Origin: Cheilinus undulatus
Taxonomy: Eukaryota; Chordata; Actinopteri; Labriformes; Labridae
Reading direction: 5' to 3'
DNA length: 64,000 nucleotides
Assembly: GCF_018320785.1 (NCBI RefSeq)
Contig: NC_054886.1
Span: 30,081,732 to 30,145,731 of the forward strand
Positions 47,537 through 58,113 of the stretch are shown one piece after another. The position numbers and the translations under genes are program-made. Every line of letters starts with the position of its first letter. Within the stretch, counting starts at the first letter, position 1. The notes beneath the pieces were generated by a model, which was given only the letters and a program-made list of their open reading frames with translations, was not told the origin of the DNA and did not search any database.

Positions 47537-47785
47537 TTGTTTGTTTGTATGTGTACAAGATAACTCGAGAACGGAAAGTCGGATCTTCACCAAACTTTCA
47601 GGGAATATTGGGATAGTGACAGGGAAGAATCGATTAGATTTTGGTGATGATCTGTGCACCTGTTCGGTTTTTCTCACACTTCGAATTTTGACCACCATAG
47701 TAATCAATGGGAGCGTGAGTTCCTTGGCGGTGCTGCTTAGGCGTGGGTCTGCCGCCTCAGACGGCCATTCTAGTCTCTAACTGTA
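47537..47785. mobile_element. Repeat insertion replacing lectin 3' exons
   Basis: The sequence between the broken lectin exon and the resumed 3' UTR (about 47786) is foreign to every sister copy. It holds gataactcgagaacggaaag and ggatcttcaccaaactttca, a pattern I recall as a dispersed repeat in many genomes. No inverted ends or target duplication are evident, and the insertion came with loss of about 550 bp of gene sequence. Confidence 0.5.
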
Positions 47786-47863
47786 TTTTTATTCTTTGAC
47801 TGTAAAAGGATTTGAACAATGTTACCATTTTGTTATTTTTAACTGTTTGCTTGTCAACAACAC

Positions 47864-47869
47864 AATAAA
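47864..47869 (+). terminator. Polyadenylation signal of lectin pseudogene 2
   Basis: AATAAA in the conserved context caacacaataaagg. It survived the 3' exon loss. Confidence 0.7.
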
Positions 47870-47899
47870 GGCCTAAACACCGAAAAAGCAGCTATTATG

Positions 47900-47990
47900 A
47901 GTCTGAATAGATCATGGCTCTTTGATCAATCTGCCTGAAGCATGGGGTTGGTGTTGGAGGTGTTGCCCTGCAGTGGTTCATCTCCTGTCA
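47900..47990 (+). repeat. Ancient LINE RT scrap after lectin 2
   Basis: Same fragment as at 21620-21730 (agcatggggttggtgttgga and onward), cut slightly short here. Confidence 0.65.
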
Positions 47991-48950
47991 CAACAGAAAA
48001 TCAATATTCAACACTAACTAAAGGTTTATTAGGATGTTCAGCTTCTAATTTACATTTCATTATCAGTTTAAAAGTTTGCTGTTTAACACTTGAAGTCCAG
48101 AATTCAAGACCTACAAGACAGGCTGTTAGAGGTGTTTTAGACTGCTAGATTATAAACTCGGTTCAAATGAAATAACACAAAAATGTACATTGAACTCATT
48201 CCTGTATTCTTTCTATTATTATTCATCATCACATCCAGCAAACTATAATCACTCCATATACAAACACCTGTATTTACAAAAGATAATTCATTTAACACTG
48301 TCAGAACAAGAAAAAAAATTAATTCTTGTGTCGAATTCCATGATGAAACATTTCATTTAAAAACCCACCCTTCTGAGGCCGAATAACAAAAAAACTAAGG
48401 ACTATAACTCCATACTGTGCCTATGTCTTCTGTGTCTCCTGACTGTGGCTCTTTCATTTGTTTGTTTTTGACGTTTATAGCCCAGCTGAATTTCCAAAGA
48501 AGGAATTCACTGATACTGTTCAAACACTTACAGAGTGAGACTTTCAGAGCCAGTTAGGTACATAAACTCAACAAAGAAAACCTCCTTGTGGATACGCTTC
48601 AGAGAAGTAGTTTTGATGTGATTTGATTTGGGCAGGGGTTTGTATGTGGTCTGGCCCGAGGACCCACCACTACCTCCTTAACAAGAAATCATTCTTTAGA
48701 GCCCACCTCAAGGTCAAGTATTAAATTTCCTTATTTCTTTGTCAACTTTGAACAGCCTTCTGATCAAGTAACAGATGGGAGCTGGTCCTTAATGACACCT
48801 TGAACCTGATAAGGTTTTAAAATATTTGTTAAGTCAGAGATACAGTGACTATAAAACATGTTCACTCCCTTGAATGTGTTACCTTTTTATTGATATTATA
48901 CATCAGTCATGGTCGATACACTACATGACAAATTATTATGCCAATGATAA
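47991..48950. other. 3' and distal flank of lectin unit 2
   Basis: Homologous to 53330-53720 and 54660-55250. Contains gactttcagagccagttagg, shared by all units. No gene. Confidence 0.65.
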
Positions 48951-48959
48951 AAAGACGAT

Positions 48960-50300
48960 GCATGTTTTTGTTTGTGTGTGTGTTGCAAAGAACTGAAAAT
49001 GATCATTTGTTGAATTTGCAGCATTAGGAGGTCATATTTACTGAAATCAAAGCTATTTCAATCAAAAACATCTTAACAGGCAAAGTTCCATGTTAACATA
49101 GGAGCCCTTCTTTGATATCACCTTCACAATTCTTGTATCCATTGAACTTGTGAGTTTTTGGAGAGTTTCTGCTTGAATTTCTTTGCAGGATGTCAGAATA
49201 TCCTCCTAGAGCTGCTGTTTTGATGTGAACTGCCTCCCACCCTCATAAATCATTAGCTTTAGGATGCTCCAAAGTATCTCAGCAGGGTTGAGGTCAGGGT
49301 AGGATGGGCCACACCATGAGTTTCTCTCCTTTTATGCCATAGCAGCCAATGACACAGAGGGATTCTTTGCAGCATGAGATGGAGCATTGTCATGCATGAA
49401 GATCATTTTGCTACTGAAGGCACGGCTCTTCTTTTTGTACCATGGAAGAAAGTGGTCAGTCAGAAACTCTAGATACTTTGCCAATGTCATATTCGCACCT
49501 TCAGGGACCCTACAGGAGCCTACCAGCTCTCCCCCATGATTCTGGCCCAAAACATGACTCCGCCCCCTCCTTGCTGACATCACAGCCTTGTTAGGACATG
49601 GTGGCCATCCACCAACCATCCCCTACTCCTCCATCTGGACCATCCAGGGTTGCACGGCACTCATCAGTAAACAAGACTGTTTGAAAATGAGTCTTCATGT
49701 ATTTTTGGGCCCACTGCAACCATTTCTGCTTGTGAGCATTGGTTAGAGGTGGCTGAATAGTAGGTTTATACACGACTGCAAGCCTCTGGAGGATCCTACA
49801 CCTTGAGGTTAGTTGGACTCCAGAGGCACCAGCAGCTTTAAAATACCTTTTTGCTGCTTTGTAATGGCATTTTAGCAGCTGCTCTCGTAATCCGATGAAT
49901 CTGTCTGGCAGATACCTTTCTCATCATGTCATTATCTGCACAAATCCGTCTGTGCTCTGTATCAGCCAAACATTTCTTTACACTACCATGATCATGCTAG
50001 AGCTTTCATGAAATATCTAATGTTTTTATACCTTGTCCAAGGCATTGCACTATTTGAGGCTTTTCAGCAGCAGAGATCCTTTTTCTTTCACATATTGCTG
50101 AAACCTGTGGCCTGCTTAATAATGTGAAATGTCCGTCTTAAGTAGTTTTCCCATAATTGGGCTCACCTGGTAAACTAATAATCACAGGTGTCTGAGATTG
50201 ATTTCAGTGATCCAAAGAGCCCTGAGACACAATACCATGCTTAAGTTTAATTGAAAACACTGAATGTTTATGACACTAAAATACAACTTGCATGATAATT
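48960..50300 (-). mobile_element. Tc1-like transposon, family 2
   Basis: Opposite-strand copy of 41141-42335. Minus-strand transposase blocks: YKPTIQPPLTNAHKQKW and FTDECRATLDGPDG (49773-49591), then LTDHFLPWYKKKSRAFSSKM and FMHDNAPSHAAKN (49619-49332). Broken by frameshifts. It carries about 140 bp near 49865-50000 that the copy at 41.4 kb lacks, so that copy has an internal deletion. Confidence 0.8.
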
Positions 50301-50339
50301 TACATGCAGCAAATAATTTGGCATTTGTTGGCAACAACA

Positions 50340-50990
50340 TAATTAAAAACCCTCTTTAATGTCAAAGTGAAAACAGATTTCTATAAAGTAATGTCAGGTC
50401 AACAAAAACATGTAAATAAGTGACTGCATAAATATTCACCTCCTTTAAAGTGACTGATCTAATTCAACAGAGGTCCAGCCAACTGGTGCTAGGAGTCCCA
50501 CAAATAGTGAAATGGGGATCACCTGGCCACAGTGACTGTGTCTGAAATGATTATTGAATGAAGACACCTGTGTGGAAGTCCCAGTCACTAGTTAATCAAT
50601 ATTCCTGGCTACCATTACACCGTGAACATAAAAGAACACTTCAAGGAACTCAGAGAAATGGTTGTTGAAGACTTAAAGTCGGGGGATGAGTATGAAAAAA
50701 TTCCATGGCCCTGAACATCTCCTGAAGTTCAGTTAAATCCATCATCATTATATGGAGGGAATATGGCACGTATGTAAATGTGCAAAATTGAGCTTGTTGG
50801 CAATCAGACAAAATGCCACCACAAACACACCATCCCCACTGTGAAGCACAGTGGTGGCAGCGTCATGTTGTGGGGATGCTTCTCAGCAGTCAGCCCCAGA
50901 AGACTTGTAAAGGTAGAGGGTAAAATGAATGCAACAAAATATTGGACAATCTTATGCATACCCCTTCAAATAAAGTGTTACTGAAACTTC
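50340..50990 (+). mobile_element. Tc1-like relic, family 1
   Basis: The frame 50778-50984 ([20 protein letters not shown]) is nearly identical to the minus-strand relic at 40478. It lies just upstream of the lectin 3 promoter region. Confidence 0.8.
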
Positions 50991-51378
50991 AGAATGATAC
51001 CTTTCTAAAGACACATTTGTTGTGCTTTACTTTAAATGGTTCAAACACAGCATTCAGTTTAATGTGGGTATTCCTGGATAGGGATTTCTGACTACTTTAC
51101 ATGGTGATTTTTCACTTAATTTCAGATAGTTTAGTTGTGTAGTCTAGAGAGACTATAACATGTATTAGTTTCTAAAGCCAGTCCTCTTCATATTTGCATT
51201 TAAATGCCACCAGGATTCTGTGGAAACTTCCTCAAGTGTAAATATTTGAAATCCTTGTTGGTTGAACTTTGCACAGCCATTGATATTAAGTGCCATGTAA
51301 ACTAATCCAAAATGATGCCTTCAATCTGATAAGATTCTGAGGTGTTTGTCTAGACAAAGAGCTAAAGATAAGTAACTG

Positions 51379-51386
51379 TATATAAG
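51379..51386 (+). promoter_or_regulatory. TATA box of lectin 3
   Basis: TATATAAG, 117 bp before the start codon. The upstream region to 50990 is nearly identical to 57600-58000 and, in reverse, to 40082-40477. Confidence 0.75.
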
Positions 51387-51495
51387 AGATGCTCTGTCCA
51401 GCATCTCCACACACGAAGCTGAAGTCACAAGACGAAGCTGGAAGGAAAGAAGACAAAATCCATTCATCACTTTTACTACCTGCAACAAATCAGCC

Positions 51496-52905
51496 ATGAA
51501 GATGCTGGCCATGTTTCTACTTATCTGTGCCGTGATGGCCCTGACTAATGCTTCTGGTGAGCTGAACAGAGAATTTTGACACTTAAGCATACAATTGTTG
51601 TTTTTATGGAGTGAAAACTATGTGTGAACTGTTCTGTTAAACCTTTCAGCTGCCCCAGAAGCAGAGCCTGATGTGAAGATGGGAGAACCATCCGTTCAAG
51701 GGGGTGAGTATTTTTCATCCAAAAATGCAACACAATACCCATATATATTGTGTTATGTTTCTTCTCCCGTTTATTAAGCATCTGTGTTTTTAAGTTGCTG
51801 CTGAAAACAATCTGACAGAGAGCATCGGGCCCAAAATGGGCACAATTAATTAGTGGCCTTCCTCACTTTAGATCTGATAGGATTCTCCTCTAATCATCAT
51901 TTCTTTTGTAAATTTGTGTGCAGATGAGGATCGCATCCTCAAGAGTTCAATATTTTGTCCCCACGGATGGAGTGGTTACAGGGGCCGCTGCTTCCTCTAC
52001 ATTCCAACAGCAATGACTTGGGCTAATGCTGAGGTAATCAGAGTTTTTGGTTAAAAATGTGTCAAAACAGTGACGTTTGGATAGTTTTCTTTAACGCCTT
52101 GATCGGCACAGAATGTTAACTGGCATAGTTTTTTAAAAATTCAAGTTTTATTTGATAAAATGTCAACATATTGTGGAAAATCTTCAGGTAAAATGTTCTA
52201 GAGTTGATATGTTCAATCAAATTCATCTTCCTAAAAGCAACAGACTGTATGTGGAAATGTAGCCTATAATACTTTGACACGACCTGAAAGGATTTTTCGT
52301 CCCTTTAGAAAACCTGTCTGAACCGAGGGGGGAACCTTGCGTCGGTGCACAGCTTTAGTGAGCAGAACTTTATTCAGTCATTGATCCTGAGCCTCACTCA
52401 TTCATATCCACTCACATGGCTTGGAGGCTCAGATGCAGAGCAGGTACGTTACTGAGGACTAAACCAAAATGTTACTGAAAGCTTCCTTCAGCCCATGATG
52501 TCCATTTTTTTATTGCTGCTTTGATCTTTTAGGAGGGTACCTGGTTCTGGAGTGATGGTACTCATTTTGAGTTCACCTACTGGGATGCAGGTCAGCCTGA
52601 TAACCGTGCACAGTCTCACTGTCTGCTCATGAACTTTGGAGGTAAATTTATGTAAAACTGAAGATTTTCTTTTTTTCTGAGGTCTGAAAGTAATACAGTC
52701 GTTTTTATATGCATTAGCATGCAATCATGTACTTAAGAACTGTACCTGAAGTTAAGATGCTTCACCTCATTACCTGAGTTTAGATGAGCCAGTGGTAGTC
52801 AGTTCATCCCTAATTACCTCTCTCTGTCTGTTCACAGGTAACAAGAAATTTGATGATCAGCCCTGCTATTACTCAATGCCATTCGTCTGTGCAATGAAAC
52901 CGTGA
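51496..52905 (+). CDS. Secreted C-type lectin, copy 3 (intact)
   Basis: Predicted secreted lectin of 178 residues. Exons: 51496-51556, 51650-51703, 51924-52033, 52309-52443, 52533-52641, 52838-52905; all phases agree and borders are GT/AG. A signal peptide (1-20) is followed by one acidic linker exon (21-38, PEAEPDVKMGEPSVQG); the second linker exon is deleted from this copy. The lectin domain has cysteines at 50, 61, 78, 150, 166 and 174, WLGG, WFWSDGT (124-130) and QPD (141-143). The acidic residue expected before Cys150 is replaced (QSHC), and WND is FDD, so sugar and calcium binding need testing. From 52323 on it is almost identical to copy 4. The family includes fish galactose-type lectins, some venom lectins and type II antifreeze proteins; nothing here points to the last two. 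Confidence 0.9.
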
Positions 52906-53136
52906 AGTCTCTTTGGATGACAGAGGCACCTACAGTAGAAAGGACATTGTTTGAGAAATGTCCTTTCAAATACTTCTAAGTCTATAATTTTCCTTTTCTT
53001 ATGTCTAATCCATAGAGTCAGGTAGAAATGTATCATCATAATCTCTAACTCTGGCATATTTCTGTTCTTTGATGGTAAAAGGATTCAAGCAATGATACCA
53101 TTTTGTTAATTTAACTGTTTTTCTTGTAAACAACAC

Positions 53137-53142
53137 AATAAA
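53137..53142 (+). terminator. Polyadenylation signal of lectin 3
   Basis: AATAAA in caacacaataaaggcc, 232 bp after the stop codon. Confidence 0.8.
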
Positions 53143-53174
53143 GGCCTGAGCATTAAAAAGCAGCTATTATGAGT

Positions 53175-53280
53175 CTGAATAGATCATGGTTCTTTGATCA
53201 ATCTGCCTGAAGCATGGGGTTGGTGTTGGAGGTGTTTCCCTGCAGTGGTTCATCTCCTATCTACTCCATAGCTACTGTGT
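53175..53280 (+). repeat. Ancient LINE RT scrap after lectin 3
   Basis: Same fragment as at 21620-21730. It lies about 30 bp after the poly(A) signal. Confidence 0.65.
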
Positions 53281-54039
53281 GAGCAGCAGCACCACCTACT
53301 GGTAGACTGTACACAGAGCATCACAATTCTGACAAGTATAAAAACATAACAGAAGATCAATATTCAACAACTGAGGGGATTATTAGGATGTTCAGCTTCT
53401 AATTTACATTTTATCATCAGTTTAAAAGTTTGCTGTTTAACACTTGAAGTCCAGAATTCAAGACCTACAAGACAGGCTGTTAGAGGTGTTTTAGACTGCT
53501 AGATTATAAACTCGGTTCAAATGAAACAAAACAAAAATGTACATTGAACTGATTCATGAAGGCATTTTTAGTGTCATTTTTCATCACATCCAGCAAACTG
53601 TAATCACTCCATATGAAACACCTGTATTTACAAAAGATAATTCATTTCACACTCCAAGAACAAGAAAAAAAACAACTTGTGTCGAATTTCATGATGACAC
53701 GTTCCATTTGATCGCCTTTTATATGTAGTCCTGATCACCTAAAGTTTAGTGGGACATTTCTGAGAAATTCTGCAGTGCAGTTACCACCTCCTGTTGTCAA
53801 TTTCACCAGTAGCTTCATTGTTAACTAAGAGGTTTCTGCTTTAAGTTATTCTAGAAAAATTAAGTGTAACTACACTGAAGCCTCATCCAGGAGGAATACA
53901 ATAAACTAAGCTAAAGCAGCACAGTAAAATAAATTTGCTGTTTTCATCAAAGTTTCAAAATACAAGCTATAAATGCCCACTTCAGGATAGTTAGAGAACT
54001 CCTTAGTTTTTATTGTTTTATTTTATGTGTACAATAATG
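53281..54039. other. 3' flank of lectin unit 3
   Basis: AT-rich, no gene. Shared with unit 4 (59850-60608) and, in reverse, with 27500-27662 plus 32438-32900. Confidence 0.7.
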
Positions 54040-54200
54040 AGGATTGAAGTTTTAAAAAAGTAACGCCTGAGTTGCTTTTCAAAGTAAGTAGTTACTTTTA
54101 CAAAGCAGTAACTCAGTTACTAACTTAGTTACTTTTTGCAAGCAGTAACTAGTAACTGTAACCAGCCACCATTTTTCAGTAACCTGCCCAACACTGTCCT
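54040..54200 (-). mobile_element. hAT-type MITE fragment, unit 1
   Basis: On the minus strand it begins cagtgttgggcaggttactg, a terminus typical of fish hAT elements, and continues through repeated agtaactcagttact motifs. One end only. A nearly identical copy is at 60610-60770. Confidence 0.6.
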
Positions 54201-54344
54201 GCACACATGCATAGATACTTTTAATAACAGGACTGGGAGGGCCCGTTCTCTGGGTTTGTATGATTCCACACGTGTTTGCTCTACTCCTCTTGAGACACAT
54301 GGCCCTTTTATTTTCTTTGTGTTAGATTGAGTCTTGAGTTCATT

Positions 54345-54540
54345 TGGATGGTTGGTGGATAGCCACCATGTCCTAACAAGGCTGTGACATCAGCAAGGAG
54401 GGGGCAGAGTCATGTTTTGGGCCAGAATCATGGGGGAGAGCTGTGAGACCCTTCAAGGGTCCCTGAAGGTGTGAAAATGACCTCGGCAGAGTATGTCGAC
54501 TTTCTGACTGGCCACTTTCTTCCATGGTACAAAAAGAACC
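54345..54540 (+). mobile_element. Tc1-like family 2 scrap, middle part
   Basis: Matches the middle of the transposase gene (tgttttgggccagaatcatg to ccactttcttccatggtac) in + orientation, while its 5' part lies in - orientation at 56370-56940. The element was therefore split by rearrangement before the tandem duplication. Confidence 0.7.
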
Positions 54541-55287
54541 ATTCAGGGAATTATCTTATCTGATCATAAAGATGGCAAATATGGTTGAAAACTATCCAAC
54601 TGTTCTGAATTGTCTACATCAACATTTAACTACATTAACACTACCACATCAAGCACATGAGGAAACCCACCCTTCTGAGGCTTAATAACAAAAAACAAAG
54701 GACTATAACTCCATACTGTGCCTACGTCTTCTGTGTCTCCTGACTGTGGCTCTTTCATTTGTTTGTTTTTGACGTTTATAGCCCAGCTACATTTCCAAAG
54801 AAGGAATTCACTAATACTGTTCAAACACTTACATAGTGAGACTTTCAGAGCCAGTTAGGTACATAAACCTGACAAAGAAAACCTCTTTGTGGGTACACTT
54901 CAGAGAAGTAGATTTGATGTGATTTGATTTGGGCAGGGGTTTGTATTTGGTCTGGTCTGAGGACCCACCACTAACTCCTTAACAAGAAATCATTCTTTAG
55001 AGCCCACCTCAAGGTCAAGTATGAAATTTCCTTATTTCTTTATCAACTTTGAACAGCCTTCTGATCAAGTAACAGATGGGAGCTGGTCCTTAATGACACC
55101 TTGAACCTGATAAGGTTTTAAAATATTTGTTAAGTCAGATGCAGTGACTATAAAACACGTTCACTCCCTTGAATGTGTTACCTTTTTATTGATATTATAC
55201 ATCAGTCATGGTCGATACACTACGTGTCAAATTACTGCCAATGATATTTTTCTGTTTTTCCTAAATATTCGATGCATGTTTGTATAC
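54541..55287. other. Distal lectin flank, unit 1
   Basis: Homologous to 48360-48950. No gene; short frames here are repeated in unit 2 and lack motifs. Confidence 0.6.
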
Positions 55288-55838
55288 ACAGTGCTTAACA
55301 AATTTATCAGACCACCTCTGATATTTGTCTCAGAGACCATCCAGCATCATGAAGTGCTTTAATGCAGACTCATTCATTTTCACTCAGCTCTCTACATTTT
55401 ACCATTTTGAACAGGAATGAGGAATATCAAACTGAATTCACCCAAATTTGAGCCGGCTCACTGGGCTTCTCTGAGAAGTCAGAAATGAATCAAGCATAAC
55501 ATTCAACCACTAAAACTCATTTTTCTGTTCAGGAATGCAAGTAAATAACTATAATTTATATATTAATCAAGAAATATTAATGTGCTTTACTATTTTTTTT
55601 TTTCATTTTTTTTTGTAAATCAGTAAATTTGAAATTTCATGGATAACAACAATAATTCTATTTTAGCATTAAAAATATCATTTGGGTTAAAGAGCTTCTA
55701 CATATTGGTGTATTAACCATTGCAGAAACATTAAAAAATGATTTTGTTAATTACCAATGCTGTTAATTTAGGGCAGCTGTGGCATTAACTTTACTTTGGT
55801 TAGGGTTAGGGTGGTCTAATAAAGTTGTTAAGCACTGT
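55288..55838. mobile_element. MITE with 29-bp inverted ends, unit 1
   Basis: The left end ACAGTGCTTAACAAATTTAT... and the right end (reverse) ACAGTGCTTAACAACTTTAT... extend for 29 bp with two mismatches. Non-coding body of about 550 bp. A ggttagggttaggg stretch lies next to the right end. The copy in unit 2 is at 61859-62409. Tc1/mariner-like by its ends. Confidence 0.8.
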
Positions 55839-56369
55839 ATATGTAAATATCTGTTTATGTATATATGTGTGTATAGTTGTTTAACCCTCGGATCCTACTA
55901 TGTCTGTGTTGAGGACATTCATCATTTTTATCTTTCTCTTTTTGTTAGTTGATAGTCACATTTTTATAGATTGAGGCATCAAATTTGGCCAAAGTTATTA
56001 TTTTTCTTCATATTAAAAAAAACAAACAAAAAAAAAAACGTGTTGCTCATAGAAGTCGATTGATGCGAAATAGCCCCATCCATCCTTGTTTGTCCGAAAT
56101 TGGACAAATAGACTTCCATTAAAAACACATTTTTGACTGTGTGTCTATGGCAACAGGGATCTAAATTTCACCATTCCGAGATGATCCAGCAGGTAGTGCC
56201 AGCACACCATTTTAACCCCTTCAGCAATGCACACATGGTTTTCCTTCCATGGACTCAGACTGTTTGGAGCACTATTTCACCCACTAAACACCATCAGAAT
56301 TAAATGAACCGATTCATGCCACTAGATATGGATGTCTGAGAGTGGGCTGCATGTGTAAGGAAAAGTTTG
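55839..56369. other. Unassigned repeat-like sequence, unit 1
   Basis: AT-rich, with an A-rich tract at 56012-56038. No motif or gene seen. Repeated in unit 2 at 62410-62941. Confidence 0.5.
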
Positions 56370-56940
56370 TGTGCTCCTTGCTGATGTCACAGCCTTGTTA
56401 GGACATGGTGGCCATCCACCAACCAACCACTACTCTTCCATCTGGTCCATCTAGGGTTGCACGGCACTCATCAGTCAACAAGACTGTTTGAAAATGAGTC
56501 TTCATGTATTTCTGAGCCCACTGCAACCATTTCTGCTTGTGAGCATTGGTTAGGGGTGGCTGAATAGTAGGTTTATACACGACTGCAAGCCTCTGGAGGA
56601 TCCTACACCTTGAGGTTGGTGGGACTCCAGAGGCACCAGCAGCTTCAAATACCTGTTTGCTGCTTTCATGAAATATCTAATGTTTTCATACTTTGTCCAA
56701 GGCATTGCACTATTTGATGCTTTTCAGCAGCAGAGATCCTTTTTCTTTCACATATTGCTGAAACCTGTGGCCTGCTTAATAATGTGGAACGTCCGTCTTA
56801 AGTAGTTTTCCCGTAATTGGGCTCACCTGGCTAACTATTGATCACAGGTGTCTGAGATTGATTTCAGTGATCCAAAGAGTCCTGAGACACAATACCATGC
56901 ATGAGTTTAATTGAAAACACTGAATGTTTATGACACTAAA
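56370..56940 (-). mobile_element. Tc1-like family 2, 5' part, unit 1
   Basis: The minus frame 56580-56398 gives YKPTIQPPLTNAHKQKW and TDECRATLDGPDG. The element stops after the first catalytic Asp region. Copy at 62942-63512. Confidence 0.75.
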
Positions 56941-57610
56941 ATACAATTTGCTGGCAACAAAATAATTAAAAACCCTCTTTAATGTCAAAGTGAAAACAGA
57001 TTTCTATAAAGTAATGGCAGGTCAACAAAACATGTAAATAAGTGACTGCATAAATATTCACCTCCTTTAAAGTGACTGATCTAATTCAACAGAGGTCCAG
57101 CCAACTTGTGCTAGGAGTCCCACAAATAGTGAAATGGGGATCACATTGCCGCAGTGACTGTGTCTGAAATGATTGTAGAATAAAGACACCCGTGTGGAAG
57201 GCCCAGTCATTGGTTAATCAGTATTCCTGGCTACCATTGCACCGTGAACATAAAAGAACACTCCAAGGAACTCAGAGAAATGGTTGTTGAAGAGTTTAAG
57301 TCAGGGGATGAGTACGAAAAAATTCCATGGCCCTGAACATCTCCTGAAGTTCAGTTAAATCCATCATCATTATATGGAGGGAATTTGGCACATATGTAAA
57401 TGTGCAAAATTGAGCTTGTTGGCCATCAGACAAGATGCCACCACAAACACACCATCCCCACTGTGAGGCACAGTGGTGGCAGCATCATGCTGTAGGGATG
57501 CTTCTCAGCAGTCAGCCCCAGAAGACTTGTAAAGGTAGAGGGTAAAATGAATGCAACAAAATATTGGACAATCTTATGCATACCCCTTCAGATAAAGTGT
57601 TACTGAAACT
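56941..57610 (+). mobile_element. Tc1-like relic, family 1, unit 1
   Basis: Nearly identical to 50340-50990, with aaaccctctttaatgtcaaa at the left end and the same decayed catalytic block near 57470. Lies upstream of the lectin 4 promoter region. Confidence 0.75.
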
Positions 57611-58001
57611 TCAGAATGATACCTTTCTAAAGACACATTTGTTGTGCTTTACTTCAAATGGTTCAAACACAGCATTCAGTTTAATGTGGGTATTCCTGGA
57701 TAGGGATTTCTGACTACTTTACATGGTGATTTTTCACTTAATTTCAGATAGTTTAGTTGTGTAGTCTAGAGAGACTATAACATGTATTAGTTTCTAAAGC
57801 CAGTCCTCTTCATATTTGCATTTAAATGCCACCAGGATTCTGTGGAAACTTCCTCAAGTGTAAATATTTGAAATCTTTGTTGGTTGAACTTAGCACAGCA
57901 ATTAAAAGTAAGTAGCGCATGTAAACTAATCCAAAATGATGCCTTCAATCTGATAAGATTCTGAGGTGTTTGTCTAGACAACGATATAAAGATAAGATAA
58001 C

Positions 58002-58009
58002 TATATAAA
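58002..58009 (+). promoter_or_regulatory. TATA box of lectin 4
   Basis: TATATAAA, 112 bp before the start codon, in the shared lectin promoter context. Confidence 0.75.
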
Positions 58010-58113
58010 AGATGTTCTGTCCACCATCTCCACACACGAAGCTGAAGTCACAAGACTGAGGAGAAAGAAGACAAAATCCATTTATCACTTTTACTTCCTG
58101 CATCAACTTAGCC

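Noticed and set aside
52488-52724. Minus-strand frame of 78 codons, identical at 59055-59291
   Set aside because: Antisense to lectin exon 6 and its introns; conserved only because of the tandem duplication.
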